Assembly: GCA_900548545.1 (NCBI GenBank)
Contig: URKX01000004.1
Location: forward strand, 1 to 64,000
DNA: 64,000 bases
Direction: 5' to 3'
Source: an uncultured Oscillospiraceae bacterium
GTDB taxonomy: Bacteria; Bacillota; Clostridia; Oscillospirales; Acutalibacteraceae
Numbering within the stretch: position 1 is the first letter of the stretch; every line of letters starts with the position of its first letter. Made by a program: the position numbers and the translations under genes. Positions 17,910-25,581 of the stretch are shown piece after piece. Under the pieces are notes generated by a model. That model saw nothing but the letters and a program-made list of their open reading frames with translations, was not told the DNA's origin and made no database searches.

Positions 17910-18728
17910 ATGACAAAGAAAAAATATTTGTATACCACAGGGCAGTTCGCGAAACTCAACGGCGTCAACAAGCGCACACTGCATTATTACGATGAGATCG
18001 GGCTGTTTTGCCCCGAATTCAAAGGGGAAAACGGCTACCGCTACTACACCTGTTTTCAAACGGTGCAGCTGGAACTGATTCTGATACTGAGAAAGATCGG
18101 CTTGTCCATTGAAGAAATCATCCGCTACCAGAAAAAGCCATCGGGCGCTTCCTTCGCAGGGCTGATCGAGGAAAGAAAAGCTTTGATTGATAAATCCATT
18201 CAAGAGCTTCTGAAGACAAAAGCCTTTTTGGAACAGAAATCCCACAAACTCTCTTTGAGCCTTACGGCAAAAGAAGGAGAGATCGAAACCATCACGCTCC
18301 CCGAACAACGCCTTTTACTCAGCGCCCCCATCACGGGCGCATACGATGACAGCGATTTCGCGGTGGCAGGCGATTTTTCATTGCGGCTAAAATCCATTTA
18401 CGGCCTTTATGACAATTTCGGGAGCCGAATTTCAGCTGAACAAGTTTTAAATGGGAACTACTATCACTACGACTGTTTTTTCGCTTATGGCAGGGAGGAT
18501 ATTGAAATTTATGATGCTGTTCGCCCCGCGGGACCCTATTTGCGGGCCTTTTGCACAGGGGGGTGGAAAAAGCTGGAAAACGTTTACCAAACCATCTGTG
18601 CTTTTGCGGAAGAAAACCACTTGGAATTGGTGGGGTATTCTTATGAAGAGGGTCTCAACGAAATGTCCCTGCAAAGCGGCGATGACTATATTACGATGAT
18701 TACAGTTGGCTGCAAAAAAGCCCGGTAA
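17910..18728 (+). CDS. MerR family transcriptional regulator, drug-sensing (BmrR-like) type
   Basis: 272-residue regulator. Residues about 8-75 form the MerR winged helix (TGQFAKLNGVNKRTLHYYDEIG, with the family's typical GYRYY turn after it). A coiled-coil dimer helix spans about 80-120, and the remaining 150 residues resemble a GyrI/BmrR-like effector domain rich in aromatic residues. ATG 17910 has AGAGG upstream and is the first start that gives a correct MerR N-terminus. It is divergent from the heterodimeric exporter, whose promoter has the 19-bp spacer this family acts on. The ligand is unknown; amphipathic drugs are typical. Confidence 0.88.
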   Translation: MTKKKYLYTTGQFAKLNGVNKRTLHYYDEIGLFCPEFKGENGYRYYTCFQTVQLELILILRKIGLSIEEIIRYQKKPSGASFAGLIEERKALIDKSIQELLKTKAFLEQKSHKLSLSLTAKEGEIETITLPEQRLLLSAPITGAYDDSDFAVAGDFSLRLKSIYGLYDNFGSRISAEQVLNGNYYHYDCFFAYGREDIEIYDAVRPAGPYLRAFCTGGWKKLENVYQTICAFAEENHLELVGYSYEEGLNEMSLQSGDDYITMITVGCKKAR

Positions 18729-18880
18729 AAAGGAGCCGAGCAAGGCTTCCCTGTTACGGGGAAGGGTCTCCTCAAAATCCCATATTCTCCGGATGGGACT
18801 ACAGATGAGGGGCACACTAAGGTTCAGCTGATGCCTTCTGGTTTCTTTCGATCTCATGTTTCCTCCCAGCGCTCCCCAAG

Positions 18881-18909
18881 TTGACAGGGAAGCCGCGGGG
18901 AACTACAAT
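18881..18909 (+). promoter_or_regulatory. Consensus sigma-A promoter of the deacetylase gene
   Basis: TTGACA (18881-18886), 17-base spacer, TACAAT (18904-18909), about 29 bases before the ATG. The 18729-18880 stretch before it holds only an imperfect hairpin (CTTCCC/GGGAAG inside GGAG/CTCC) without a T-run. Confidence 0.75.
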
Positions 18910-18937
18910 CAAATCAGGGAAAGGGAGGGTTTTTTGT

Positions 18938-20674
18938 ATGAAACGGAAATGTTACGCACTGGTTCTAGCACTGGCATTGCTTTTTACCACAGTTTCCACC
19001 GGCTTTTTCGGGATGGAAGGGGCGGCGGCCGAACCCAAGCTCCTTGCGTTCACCTTCGACGACGGTCCCTCCTACAACACCCCGGCCTTGCTGGACGGCC
19101 TCAAGGAACGGGGCGCAGCAGTCACCTTCTTCATGACCGGCGTAAACGGCAGCAGCGGCATTGCCAACCAGGAATCCCTGTTGGACAGGATGCGGGATGA
19201 GGGCCACCAGCTGGCAAACCACACCTACAGCCATATCATGCCCTTTGACACCCAGTCTGCTGCCACCATCAGCAGCCAGGTCGGCCGCGTGGAAGAGCTG
19301 CTGTTCCAACACATGGGGGGCAGCTACACCGACATGGTCCGCACCCCTGGCGGGGCCACCGGCGGCCTGGTGAAGAGCACCGTCCCGGCGCCCATCATCA
19401 CCTGGAGTGTGGATACCCTGGACTGGAAATACCACAACGCCAACACCGTATACAACAACATCCTTTCCGATGCCTACGACGGCGCCATCGTACTGCTCCA
19501 TGACCTGTATTCCACCAGTGTCCAAGGGGTGCTGCGGGCCATGGACACCCTGAAGTCCCAGGGGTATGAGTTTGTGACCGTGTCAGAACTCCTCCGCCGC
19601 CGGGGCATCACCCCGGAAAACGGGAAGGTATACAGCAGCGCCCCCAACAAAGGGGTCAACCTCCCCGCCTACCGTGCTCCCTCTATCTCCCCGGCCGCGG
19701 ACACTGCCGGGATCCAGGTCACCTTCTCTTCGGCGGACGGCCTGCCCCTGTACTACACCACAGACGGCTCCCTGCCCAACCTGGGCAGTCAACGGTACAC
19801 CGGGCCCCTCACCATCACCGAAGACACCACGTTCACTGTGGTGGGGATCGACCAGTTCGGCACCCGCACCCAAGCTGTTTGCCAAACTGTGGCTGGGATG
19901 CCCCAGGCTTCCGCCCCCCAATTCACCTTTGAAGGCGGGCGGCTCATCCTGACTTCCCCCACCCAAGGCACACAGATCTATTACACCACAGATGGCTCAC
20001 AGCCCACCTCCTCCAGCAACTTGTACACCCAGCCCTTCACCCCTGGGATCACCACAAAATGCGTGGCCTCTGGAGAGGGGTACTTAGACAGTGTGGCCAT
20101 CACCTGCACCCTCACCCCCTATGGACGGATGTTCACCGATGTGGGGGCAGGCCAGTGGTTTTACCCCAGTGTGAGCGAGGCGGTGAGGCTGGGCCTGATG
20201 GACGGCATGGCGGAATATCAGTTCTCCCCCAACACCGCCCTGACCCGGGCCCAAGCCGCCCAGATCCTATACAACTTGGAAGGCCAACCCACGCCCGCGC
20301 AGGGAAGCTCCTTTCCAGACGTGATCGGCCATTGGGCAGCTTCAGCCATCGCCTGGGCCTCCCAGAACAGGGTGGTATCCGGCTACAACAATGGGACGTT
20401 TTGCCCGGAACAGGGCGTCACCCGGCAGGAGCTGGCCCAAATGCTGTACAATTACAGTTCCTATAAGGGCCGTGATCTGAATGCCCGGGGGGACTTGAGC
20501 CTCTTCCCAGACAGGGGGAAGATCCAGGGATGGGCTCTGGATGCCATGGGCTGGGCCGTAGGGGAAGGGCTCTTTACAGGGCACGGCAGCGGCGCCCTTG
20601 ACCCAGAAAGCACCGCCACCCGGGGACAGGCAGCCAGCCTCCTGACAAAATTCCACCAAACCCTGCGGCGGTAA
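18938..20674 (+). CDS. Polysaccharide deacetylase with chitobiase-like repeats and SLH domains
   Basis: 578-residue secreted enzyme, signal peptide cleaved near residue 31. The NodB domain (about 34-230) shows all five motifs: TFDDG (metal Asp 41-42), HTYSH (His 95 and 99), RTPGG (Arg 135), DTLDW, and LLHD. It should de-N-acetylate GlcNAc or MurNAc in the cell wall. Two repeats of the chitobiase/beta-hexosaminidase C-terminal type (about 255-390, each with YYTTDGS) follow, then three SLH modules (about 395-578), which bind secondary cell-wall polymer. The layout describes a surface-anchored wall-modifying enzyme, probably giving lysozyme resistance. Monocistronic, with its own promoter and terminator. 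Confidence 0.93.
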   Translation: MKRKCYALVLALALLFTTVSTGFFGMEGAAAEPKLLAFTFDDGPSYNTPALLDGLKERGAAVTFFMTGVNGSSGIANQESLLDRMRDEGHQLANHTYSHIMPFDTQSAATISSQVGRVEELLFQHMGGSYTDMVRTPGGATGGLVKSTVPAPIITWSVDTLDWKYHNANTVYNNILSDAYDGAIVLLHDLYSTSVQGVLRAMDTLKSQGYEFVTVSELLRRRGITPENGKVYSSAPNKGVNLPAYRAPSISPAADTAGIQVTFSSADGLPLYYTTDGSLPNLGSQRYTGPLTITEDTTFTVVGIDQFGTRTQAVCQTVAGMPQASAPQFTFEGGRLILTSPTQGTQIYYTTDGSQPTSSSNLYTQPFTPGITTKCVASGEGYLDSVAITCTLTPYGRMFTDVGAGQWFYPSVSEAVRLGLMDGMAEYQFSPNTALTRAQAAQILYNLEGQPTPAQGSSFPDVIGHWAASAIAWASQNRVVSGYNNGTFCPEQGVTRQELAQMLYNYSSYKGRDLNARGDLSLFPDRGKIQGWALDAMGWAVGEGLFTGHGSGALDPESTATRGQAASLLTKFHQTLRR

Positions 20675-20802
20675 AACGGAACCATCCCATACGCTCCCCA
20701 ACGGGTTGGCAGCCACAAGGGCGGCTTTGCCATTGGCCTGCAAAGGGGCGCCTAGGGGCCGGCTGGCCCCTTTGAGAAGAACCCGGTATGGGGAAACGCG
20801 GC

Positions 20803-20839
20803 GAGGGGGCTGGTGCAGTGCACCAGCCCCCTCTTTTTT
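20803..20839 (+). terminator. Strong intrinsic terminator
   Basis: Perfect 15-bp stem (20803-20817 with 20819-20833) followed by T6 on the plus strand. It ends the deacetylase transcript and lies just before the convergent lexA stop. Confidence 0.9.
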
Positions 20840-20855
20840 GCGGATCCTACAAAGC

Positions 20856-21443
20856 TCAATAATAGCGCATCACGGCAATGACCTTCCCCAGCACAGAGGC
20901 ATGGTCGGAATAGATGGGCGAAAAGTCCGGGTTTTCCGGCTGTAACCGCACGCCACCCGGTTCCCGGAACAGCCGCTTCACCGTGGCCTCGTCGTCGATC
21001 ATGGCCACAACGATCTCGCCGTCCTCTGCGGTGGCGACGCGTTCCGCCACCACATAGTCCCCATCCAGAATCCCGGCGTCCCGCATACTCAGGCCGCTGA
21101 CGTGCAGGGCAAACAGCTCTTTCCCCTCTTTTTTGGGGAAGGGCAGGTACCCTTCCACATCCTCCACCGCCAAAATGGGCATCCCCGCAGTGACCTTTCC
21201 CAAAATGGGCACCTGGGCAGCGGGGGTTTCCCCCTCCACACGGATGGAGCGGTTGTGCCCCGCTTCCCGGGTGATGTAACCCAGGCGTTCCAAAGTTTTC
21301 AAGTGGGCGTGGACCGTTGAGGTAGACTTCAGCCCTGTTGCGGCACAGATTTCCCGAACCGTGGGAGGCACCCCCATAGAAGCCTCCTGCCGGAGGAATT
21401 CGTAGACTTTTTGCTGGCTTTTCGTAAGACGCCCCATCGCCAC
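20856..21443 (-). CDS. lexA: SOS response repressor LexA
   Basis: 195-residue repressor and self-cleaving protease. The N-terminal winged helix (about 1-65) contains the LexA pattern TVREICAATGLKSTSTVHAHL. The cleavage site Ala-Gly is at 86-87 and the catalytic dyad is Ser 119 (GLSMRD) with Lys 156 (ATVKRL). Translation probably begins at GTG 21443, with GGAG 10 bases upstream; ATG 21437 is an in-frame alternative. It controls DNA damage genes and its own promoter, which carries a LexA-type box. Confidence 0.95.
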   Translation of the reverse strand: MAMGRLTKSQQKVYEFLRQEASMGVPPTVREICAATGLKSTSTVHAHLKTLERLGYITREAGHNRSIRVEGETPAAQVPILGKVTAGMPILAVEDVEGYLPFPKKEGKELFALHVSGLSMRDAGILDGDYVVAERVATAEDGEIVVAMIDDEATVKRLFREPGGVRLQPENPDFSPIYSDHASVLGKVIAVMRYY

Positions 21444-21478
21444 GCCCCGCTTTCTCCAAGATACTATGAGATATTTGT

Positions 21479-21518
21479 ATTATAGCACAGGCGTGTACCG
21501 TTCGCAAACATTTGTTTG
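21479..21518 (-). promoter_or_regulatory. lexA promoter with overlapping SOS box
   Basis: Minus-strand TTGCGA (21507-21502) and TATAAT (21484-21479) are 17 bases apart. A 14-bp palindrome CAAACA-TT-TGTTTG at 21505-21518 overlaps the -35 and matches the Gram-positive LexA box CGAAC-N4-GTTCG with one change per arm. This is classic autoregulation. Confidence 0.75.
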
Positions 21519-21639
21519 TGAAAAACGCGAATTTTCTCGCTTTCTGCCGGGGAATCCCGCCCCCTGGAAAAGTTCATAAAATGGGAAGAAAATCTTTAAG
21601 GTTTATTCACAGCGCCTTAACAACTGGCCCAGGCGGACA

Positions 21640-21776
21640 GGGTATAATAACACCGTACTCAAAAGAAATGGACCGCACCTTTTCTTGAGATACAATGTTC
21701 TACCCTCCTCAATAATACCCCTCAAGCTAAAACGGGAAGGGCCGGCAGTCGATTTGGCTGCCGGCCCTTCCCGTTT
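21640..21776 (+). ncRNA. Candidate small non-coding transcript
   Basis: GGGTATAAT at 21640-21648 is followed after about 80 bases by a 19-bp perfect terminator hairpin, and no open frame with a ribosome binding site lies between them. The interval also holds an imperfect CTCAA/TTGAG stem. The -35 is poor (TTAACA at 20-base spacing), though GGNNANAHT fits forespore sigma -10 elements. This could be a small RNA or simply spacer; evidence is limited to the promoter-like and terminator signals. Confidence 0.3.
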
Positions 21777-21780
21777 CCTT
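21730..21780 (+). terminator. Long intrinsic terminator upstream of spoIIQ
   Basis: Perfect 19-bp stem (21730-21748 with 21758-21776), 9-base loop and a T-rich tail. It isolates spoIIQ from anything transcribed from 21640. Confidence 0.8.
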
Positions 21781-21825
21781 TTCTTCGCGAAAACACTCCC
21801 CATCCATTTTGAGATCGCAAGCCGT

Positions 21826-21854
21826 GCATAAAGCACGTTCAAAAGGCTCAAAAT
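21826..21854 (+). promoter_or_regulatory. Possible sigma-F-type promoter of spoIIQ
   Basis: GCATA (fits the -35 GYATA) at 21826-21830 and GGCTCAAAAT at 21845-21854, one mismatch from GGNNANAHT, with a 14-base spacer. spoIIQ is a forespore sigma-F gene in Bacillus, which makes this plausible but unproven. The same interval forms a GGCTCAAA/TTTGAGCC hairpin (21845-21881) ending at the ribosome binding site. Confidence 0.35.
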
Positions 21855-21898
21855 ACCTTTGCAACAAACGCAATTTGAGCCGAAAGGAACGTGTGCTT

Positions 21899-22714
21899 AT
21901 GAACGGAAAACGCTTTTCAGAGGAGAAAACCCGGCGCAATGGGTTCTATTTGGCGCTGGCGGTATGCCTGGTGGCGGTAGGCATCGCCGCATGGAGCACC
22001 TACGACGCGGTAACCAGCTACACAGATCCTCAAAGCTCCCTCTCCCAGCAAGAGGGAAGCTCTCCCGCCTCTTCCCAGGCACAGGCAGGCATCTCGTTAG
22101 AGGAGGAAGACGGGGAGGGCCATGGGAACTCCTCCAGCAGGCCCAGCGACGACCCTGAGGCCCCCCAGGGCTCCTCTGCCCAGGAAACCGCCGGCCAGGT
22201 GACTCAGCAAACGCCGGAACCTTCCCCTGCCCCTGAGAGCCAGCCCGAACAGGAAGAACCCCAGGAACAGGTGCCTGCCACCGCGCCTTTGTATGAGATC
22301 AGCCAAGAGATGATCTGGCCCATCAAAGGTGGGGACTCCCTCAATGCTTACAGCGCCGGCGCGCCGGTGTACTCCAAAACTATGAAGGACTGGCGCATCC
22401 ACACCGGCCTGGATGTGGCCGCTGAAAACGAGTCCCCCGTACTCGCCTGCGCCAACGGCCAGGTGAAAGAAACCTACACCGACAGTATGCTGGGCAACGT
22501 GATCCTGGTGGAACACGGGGACTACCTGTTCTACTACTGCGGTGTTGGGGAAAATTTCCTGGTAAACCCCGGGGATGTGGTCACTGCCGGGCAGCAGCTG
22601 GGCGTGGTGACAGCTGTCCCCTATGAAGCCGCCGAAGAGCCCCACCTCCACTTGGAAGTCCGCCGTGACGGCGTTGCCTTAGACCCCCAGGCAGTTTTAG
22701 ACGGCACCCTGTAA
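21899..22714 (+). CDS. spoIIQ: Stage II sporulation protein SpoIIQ (M23 LytM-domain)
   Basis: 271-residue forespore membrane protein that, in the engulfed forespore, binds SpoIIIAH across the intermembrane space. One helix at about 16-32 is followed by a low-complexity Pro/Glu/Gln/Ser linker (about 45-130) and a C-terminal LytM/M23 domain. Zinc ligands His 168 and Asp 172 (HTGLD) and His 251 in HLHLE are all present, as in clostridial SpoIIQ and unlike the Bacillus protein, which has lost part of the site. ATG 21899 has AAAGGA upstream. It is convergent with spoIIID, ending 5 bases from it, and this proximity supports the SpoIIQ call over a generic M23 peptidase. Confidence 0.88.
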   Translation: MNGKRFSEEKTRRNGFYLALAVCLVAVGIAAWSTYDAVTSYTDPQSSLSQQEGSSPASSQAQAGISLEEEDGEGHGNSSSRPSDDPEAPQGSSAQETAGQVTQQTPEPSPAPESQPEQEEPQEQVPATAPLYEISQEMIWPIKGGDSLNAYSAGAPVYSKTMKDWRIHTGLDVAAENESPVLACANGQVKETYTDSMLGNVILVEHGDYLFYYCGVGENFLVNPGDVVTAGQQLGVVTAVPYEAAEEPHLHLEVRRDGVALDPQAVLDGTL

Positions 22715-22719
22715 TACGC

Positions 22720-22974
22720 CTACTTCATGGCCTGGTATTTCTTTTTGGTGGCCATGCCGCCCCGGATATGCCGTTGGGCTTTGTTGACCGCCAACACGTT
22801 TTTCACGTCCCGATACAGGCTGCTGTCCAGCTCTTTCAAGCGCTGGGAAACATCCTTGTGCACGGTGCTCTTGCTCACGCCAAACTGCTTGGCGGCCCGG
22901 CGCACAGTGGCCTTGTTTTCCACAATATATTCCCCGAGCTTAGTAGCCCGGTCATCAATGACGCGGCTTCTCAT
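22720..22974 (-). CDS. spoIIID: Sporulation transcriptional regulator SpoIIID
   Basis: 84-residue DNA-binding protein active in the mother cell after sigma-E. The helix-turn-helix FGVSKSTVHKDVSQRL and the C-terminal basic helix ending RHIRGGMATKKKY are strongly conserved with Bacillus SpoIIID (93 residues). ATG 22974 is preferred, with GAGGGG 7 bases upstream; a GTG two codons earlier is possible. It activates or represses sigma-E and sigma-K regulon genes. Confidence 0.97.
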   Translation of the reverse strand: MRSRVIDDRATKLGEYIVENKATVRRAAKQFGVSKSTVHKDVSQRLKELDSSLYRDVKNVLAVNKAQRHIRGGMATKKKYQAMK

Positions 22975-23061
22975 AAGCACCCCTCGCTTCCAATGTGTTA
23001 GATAGATATGAGGAAGCAGGGGCGGTTAGTACAAAAACGCCTGACCCCGCGGACAGGAAAA

Positions 23062-23093
23062 GCGCCCCCCAAGTTTTTCCCTTGGTGGGGCGC
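23062..23093 (-). terminator. Terminator of the S9 peptidase gene
   Basis: A GCGCCCC/GGGGCGC-based stem with an inner CCAAG/CTTGG and 7-base loop carries T-runs on both sides (TTTT on minus, TATTTTT on plus). Nothing else is seen between 22975 and 23232. Confidence 0.8.
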
Positions 23094-23232
23094 TATTTTT
23101 CTATGCCGTTCCCTGCCCTAGCGGGGCGCTGGGAGTTCTCCCGGAAACAGCAGGGCACTGCCCGGCTCCCGGCAAAGGGAACGCCGCCGGGGGACCTGCA
23201 CCCCGCTATGGGCAGCCGGTTGGGGCACAGGG

Positions 23233-25233
23233 TCAGACGTGCTTTTCAAACCAGTCGGTGATCTCCTTCAGCCGGCGGATGCGGTGACGGGGCTTGCCGG
23301 ACCGGGAGAGCTCGTGGTTCTCCCCGTGGAAAATGATCATCCGGGTTTCCACGCCCAACTGCTGCAAGGCGGAGTAGATCTGGTAACCTTCCGGCAGGGG
23401 GCAGCGGTAATCCTCATCGCTGTGGATCACCAAGGTGGGGGTGGAGGCGTGGTTCAAGTATTTCAAGGGGGAGTGGAACCACAGCTTCTCCATGCTGTTC
23501 CACACATTGTCCTTGGCGCCCAGGCCCATCTGGTCCCGGCCAAAGCCTTCGCCGATGTCGCTGGTGAACCCAAAGCCCACCCAGTTGGCAATGGAACGCT
23601 GGGTGGCCGCGGCGCAGAACCGGTCAGTATGGCCGATGATCCAGTTGGTCATAAAGCCGCCATAGCTGCCGCCGGTGACGCACAGCCGCTTCGCGTCGAT
23701 CTGGGGATACTTCTCCAGGACTTTGTCGGTGAACACCATGATGTCGTCGTAATCAATGGTGCCGTATTTCCCCCGGAGGTCTGCAAACTCGTTGCCCCGG
23801 CCGTCGCCGCCACGGGGGTTGCAGAAGAACACAAAGTAGCCCTGGTTGGCCCAGAACTGCATTTCGTGGTAGAACACTTCGCCGTAAACCGTCTTGGGGC
23901 CGCCGTGGATGTCCAGCACTGCGGGGTAGGTTTTGCTGGGGTCAAAATCCTTGGGCAGCAGCACCCAGCCGTCCAGGTCGGTGCCGTCGTTTTCATAGGA
24001 TAACTTTTGGGGCATAGCCACATACACGCCCCCCAAGGCTTTCTCGTTGAGGAAGGTCAACTGGGTGCGCTCCTGCTTGGCCTCGTCCCAGGCGTACACC
24101 TCTTGCAGCTTCATGTCCTGCATCCCCACAAAGTACAGTTTGCCGTCCCGGACATCCATGCAGTCCACCGAGCCCTCCTGGGTGTACACCGGCCGGATCT
24201 CCCCGGTTTGCTCCAGGCAGTACACATGGGAGGCATTGCGGATGGTGGCCACAAAATAGTACTTGCCATCCTGGGCAATCAGGTCACGGCCGCCGCCCAA
24301 CCGGCAGTCGCTGCCCACGGAAGACCCCACCGCCTGCTCATAGGGGGCAAACAGGGAAACCTCCCTGGTTTCCGGGTCCAGGGTGTAGAATTGGGCGTTC
24401 TCATTGATGCCGTAGCGCTTGCTGTCCGTGCCCAACAGCAGGATCTTGTCCCCCCACCAGGCGGCGTCGTACAGGCTGTAGACCCGGGGCTTCAACAGTT
24501 CGGTGGTGGAGCCGGTTTCCAGGTCATACACATACACGCCGCTTTTCTCCTTGCGTTTCACGGTGAATGCCTGGCCGGTGTAGAGGATCTTCTTCCCATC
24601 GGCGCTGAGGTGGGCTCCGCCCACACTGAAGGTTTCCCGGGTAATGCGGGTCAGCTTCCCGGTGCTCTCCTCCAGCAGGAACAGGGCTGTGCGGTGCTTG
24701 TTCACATAGCCGGCGCCATTAAAGTAAAAGGGCAGCTCATCCAGCACCTGGTAATCCCGCTCCTCCTTTTTCTCCCGGAGCAGGGCCTCCTTGGCGGCGC
24801 CCTTCATGGCATATGCCTTGGAGAACCGCAGGTCCCAGTTGACGGAGAGCAGGTACACGCCCTCCCCTACCTTGTCCACCAAAGAGGCGGACAGGGGCAC
24901 GCTGAAAGCTTTTTGGGCCTCGCCGCCCCGGACATCCAGCCGGTAAAAAGCGGTGTACTCTTCCCCAGCCTCCTGGGCCTTTTTCCCCTGGGGGTCACGC
25001 CCCGACTGGAACAGCAAGGTGTGGGGGCCGTCCCATAGGAACCCGCCGGTCTTGCCGTCGGTGGTCAGCTGGAAAGCCTCCCCCTCCTGGGGTTTCACCC
25101 ACAAGTCCCGCTGGTAACCGTTTTCTTCCACATCGGCTTTGGCGACCACAAAGGCCACGTCGCCCTCCGGCCCGCAGCGCAGAGCCGACAGGAAGGTATA
25201 TTTGGTAAAAGCGTCCATTTTCAGTGCTTCCAT
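23233..25233 (-). CDS. S9 family prolyl-oligopeptidase-type peptidase
   Basis: 666-residue cytoplasmic serine peptidase (no signal peptide) of the acylaminoacyl-peptidase/DPP4-like S9C group. The first 400 residues form a WD-like beta-propeller and the last 260 an alpha/beta hydrolase. The nucleophile Ser lies in GGSYGGFM, the Asp in HSDEDYRCP, and the His in FHGENHELSR, all intact. Such enzymes trim short peptides or acylated N-termini. ATG 25233 has AGGATGAGG directly upstream. It is a single-gene unit with a good promoter 40 bases before the start and a terminator after it. Confidence 0.93.
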   Translation of the reverse strand: MEALKMDAFTKYTFLSALRCGPEGDVAFVVAKADVEENGYQRDLWVKPQEGEAFQLTTDGKTGGFLWDGPHTLLFQSGRDPQGKKAQEAGEEYTAFYRLDVRGGEAQKAFSVPLSASLVDKVGEGVYLLSVNWDLRFSKAYAMKGAAKEALLREKKEERDYQVLDELPFYFNGAGYVNKHRTALFLLEESTGKLTRITRETFSVGGAHLSADGKKILYTGQAFTVKRKEKSGVYVYDLETGSTTELLKPRVYSLYDAAWWGDKILLLGTDSKRYGINENAQFYTLDPETREVSLFAPYEQAVGSSVGSDCRLGGGRDLIAQDGKYYFVATIRNASHVYCLEQTGEIRPVYTQEGSVDCMDVRDGKLYFVGMQDMKLQEVYAWDEAKQERTQLTFLNEKALGGVYVAMPQKLSYENDGTDLDGWVLLPKDFDPSKTYPAVLDIHGGPKTVYGEVFYHEMQFWANQGYFVFFCNPRGGDGRGNEFADLRGKYGTIDYDDIMVFTDKVLEKYPQIDAKRLCVTGGSYGGFMTNWIIGHTDRFCAAATQRSIANWVGFGFTSDIGEGFGRDQMGLGAKDNVWNSMEKLWFHSPLKYLNHASTPTLVIHSDEDYRCPLPEGYQIYSALQQLGVETRMIIFHGENHELSRSGKPRHRIRRLKEITDWFEKHV

Positions 25234-25271
25234 GGTACCTCATCCTTTCTATATGCCATAAGCTTTCCTAC

Positions 25272-25300
25272 ATTATAGTGCAGAAGCATTAAAGTGGCAA
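25272..25300 (-). promoter_or_regulatory. Promoter of the S9 peptidase gene
   Basis: Minus-strand TTGCCA (25300-25295), 17-base spacer, TATAAT (25277-25272), 38 bases before the start codon. Confidence 0.7.
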
Positions 25301-25531
25301 GGGATTTTTCCCCTAAGAGGCTTTATTCCGGTCATTCCAATTTCCTCAGGCGTTCGATCAACGGGGATGGGTCGGCACATGGACCTAGGGCAAATCATGC
25401 GCGGCCGAAAGCAAATCCCCTCCGCAGTAGTCCCCGGACTGTGAAAGCCCTTCTGAACGAGGCCATGGAAGGGTAGCCGCGGAACTCTCCGGTAATCTCC
25501 CCCACGGGAAAAGCCGTAAAAGAGGGCTCCT
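25301..25531. other. Intergenic stretch without recognisable content
   Basis: Between the peptidase promoter and the L,D-transpeptidase terminator I see no open frame with a ribosome binding site, no repeat, and no clear structured element. Confidence 0.5.
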
Positions 25532-25576
25532 TCATAAAAACGCCGTAAGGGATGGCCCCATCCCCCACAGCGTTTT
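25532..25576 (-). terminator. Terminator of the SLH L,D-transpeptidase gene
   Basis: On the minus strand AAACGC pairs with GCGTTT around an inner GGGATGG/CCATCCC stem that includes G-T pairs, followed by a T5 run. Confidence 0.8.
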
Positions 25577-25581
25577 ATCAT

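Noticed and set aside
23094..23232. Possible small gene between spoIIID and the S9 peptidase
   Set aside because: The open frame there has no ribosome binding site, crosses a terminator hairpin, and overlaps the end of the peptidase gene.
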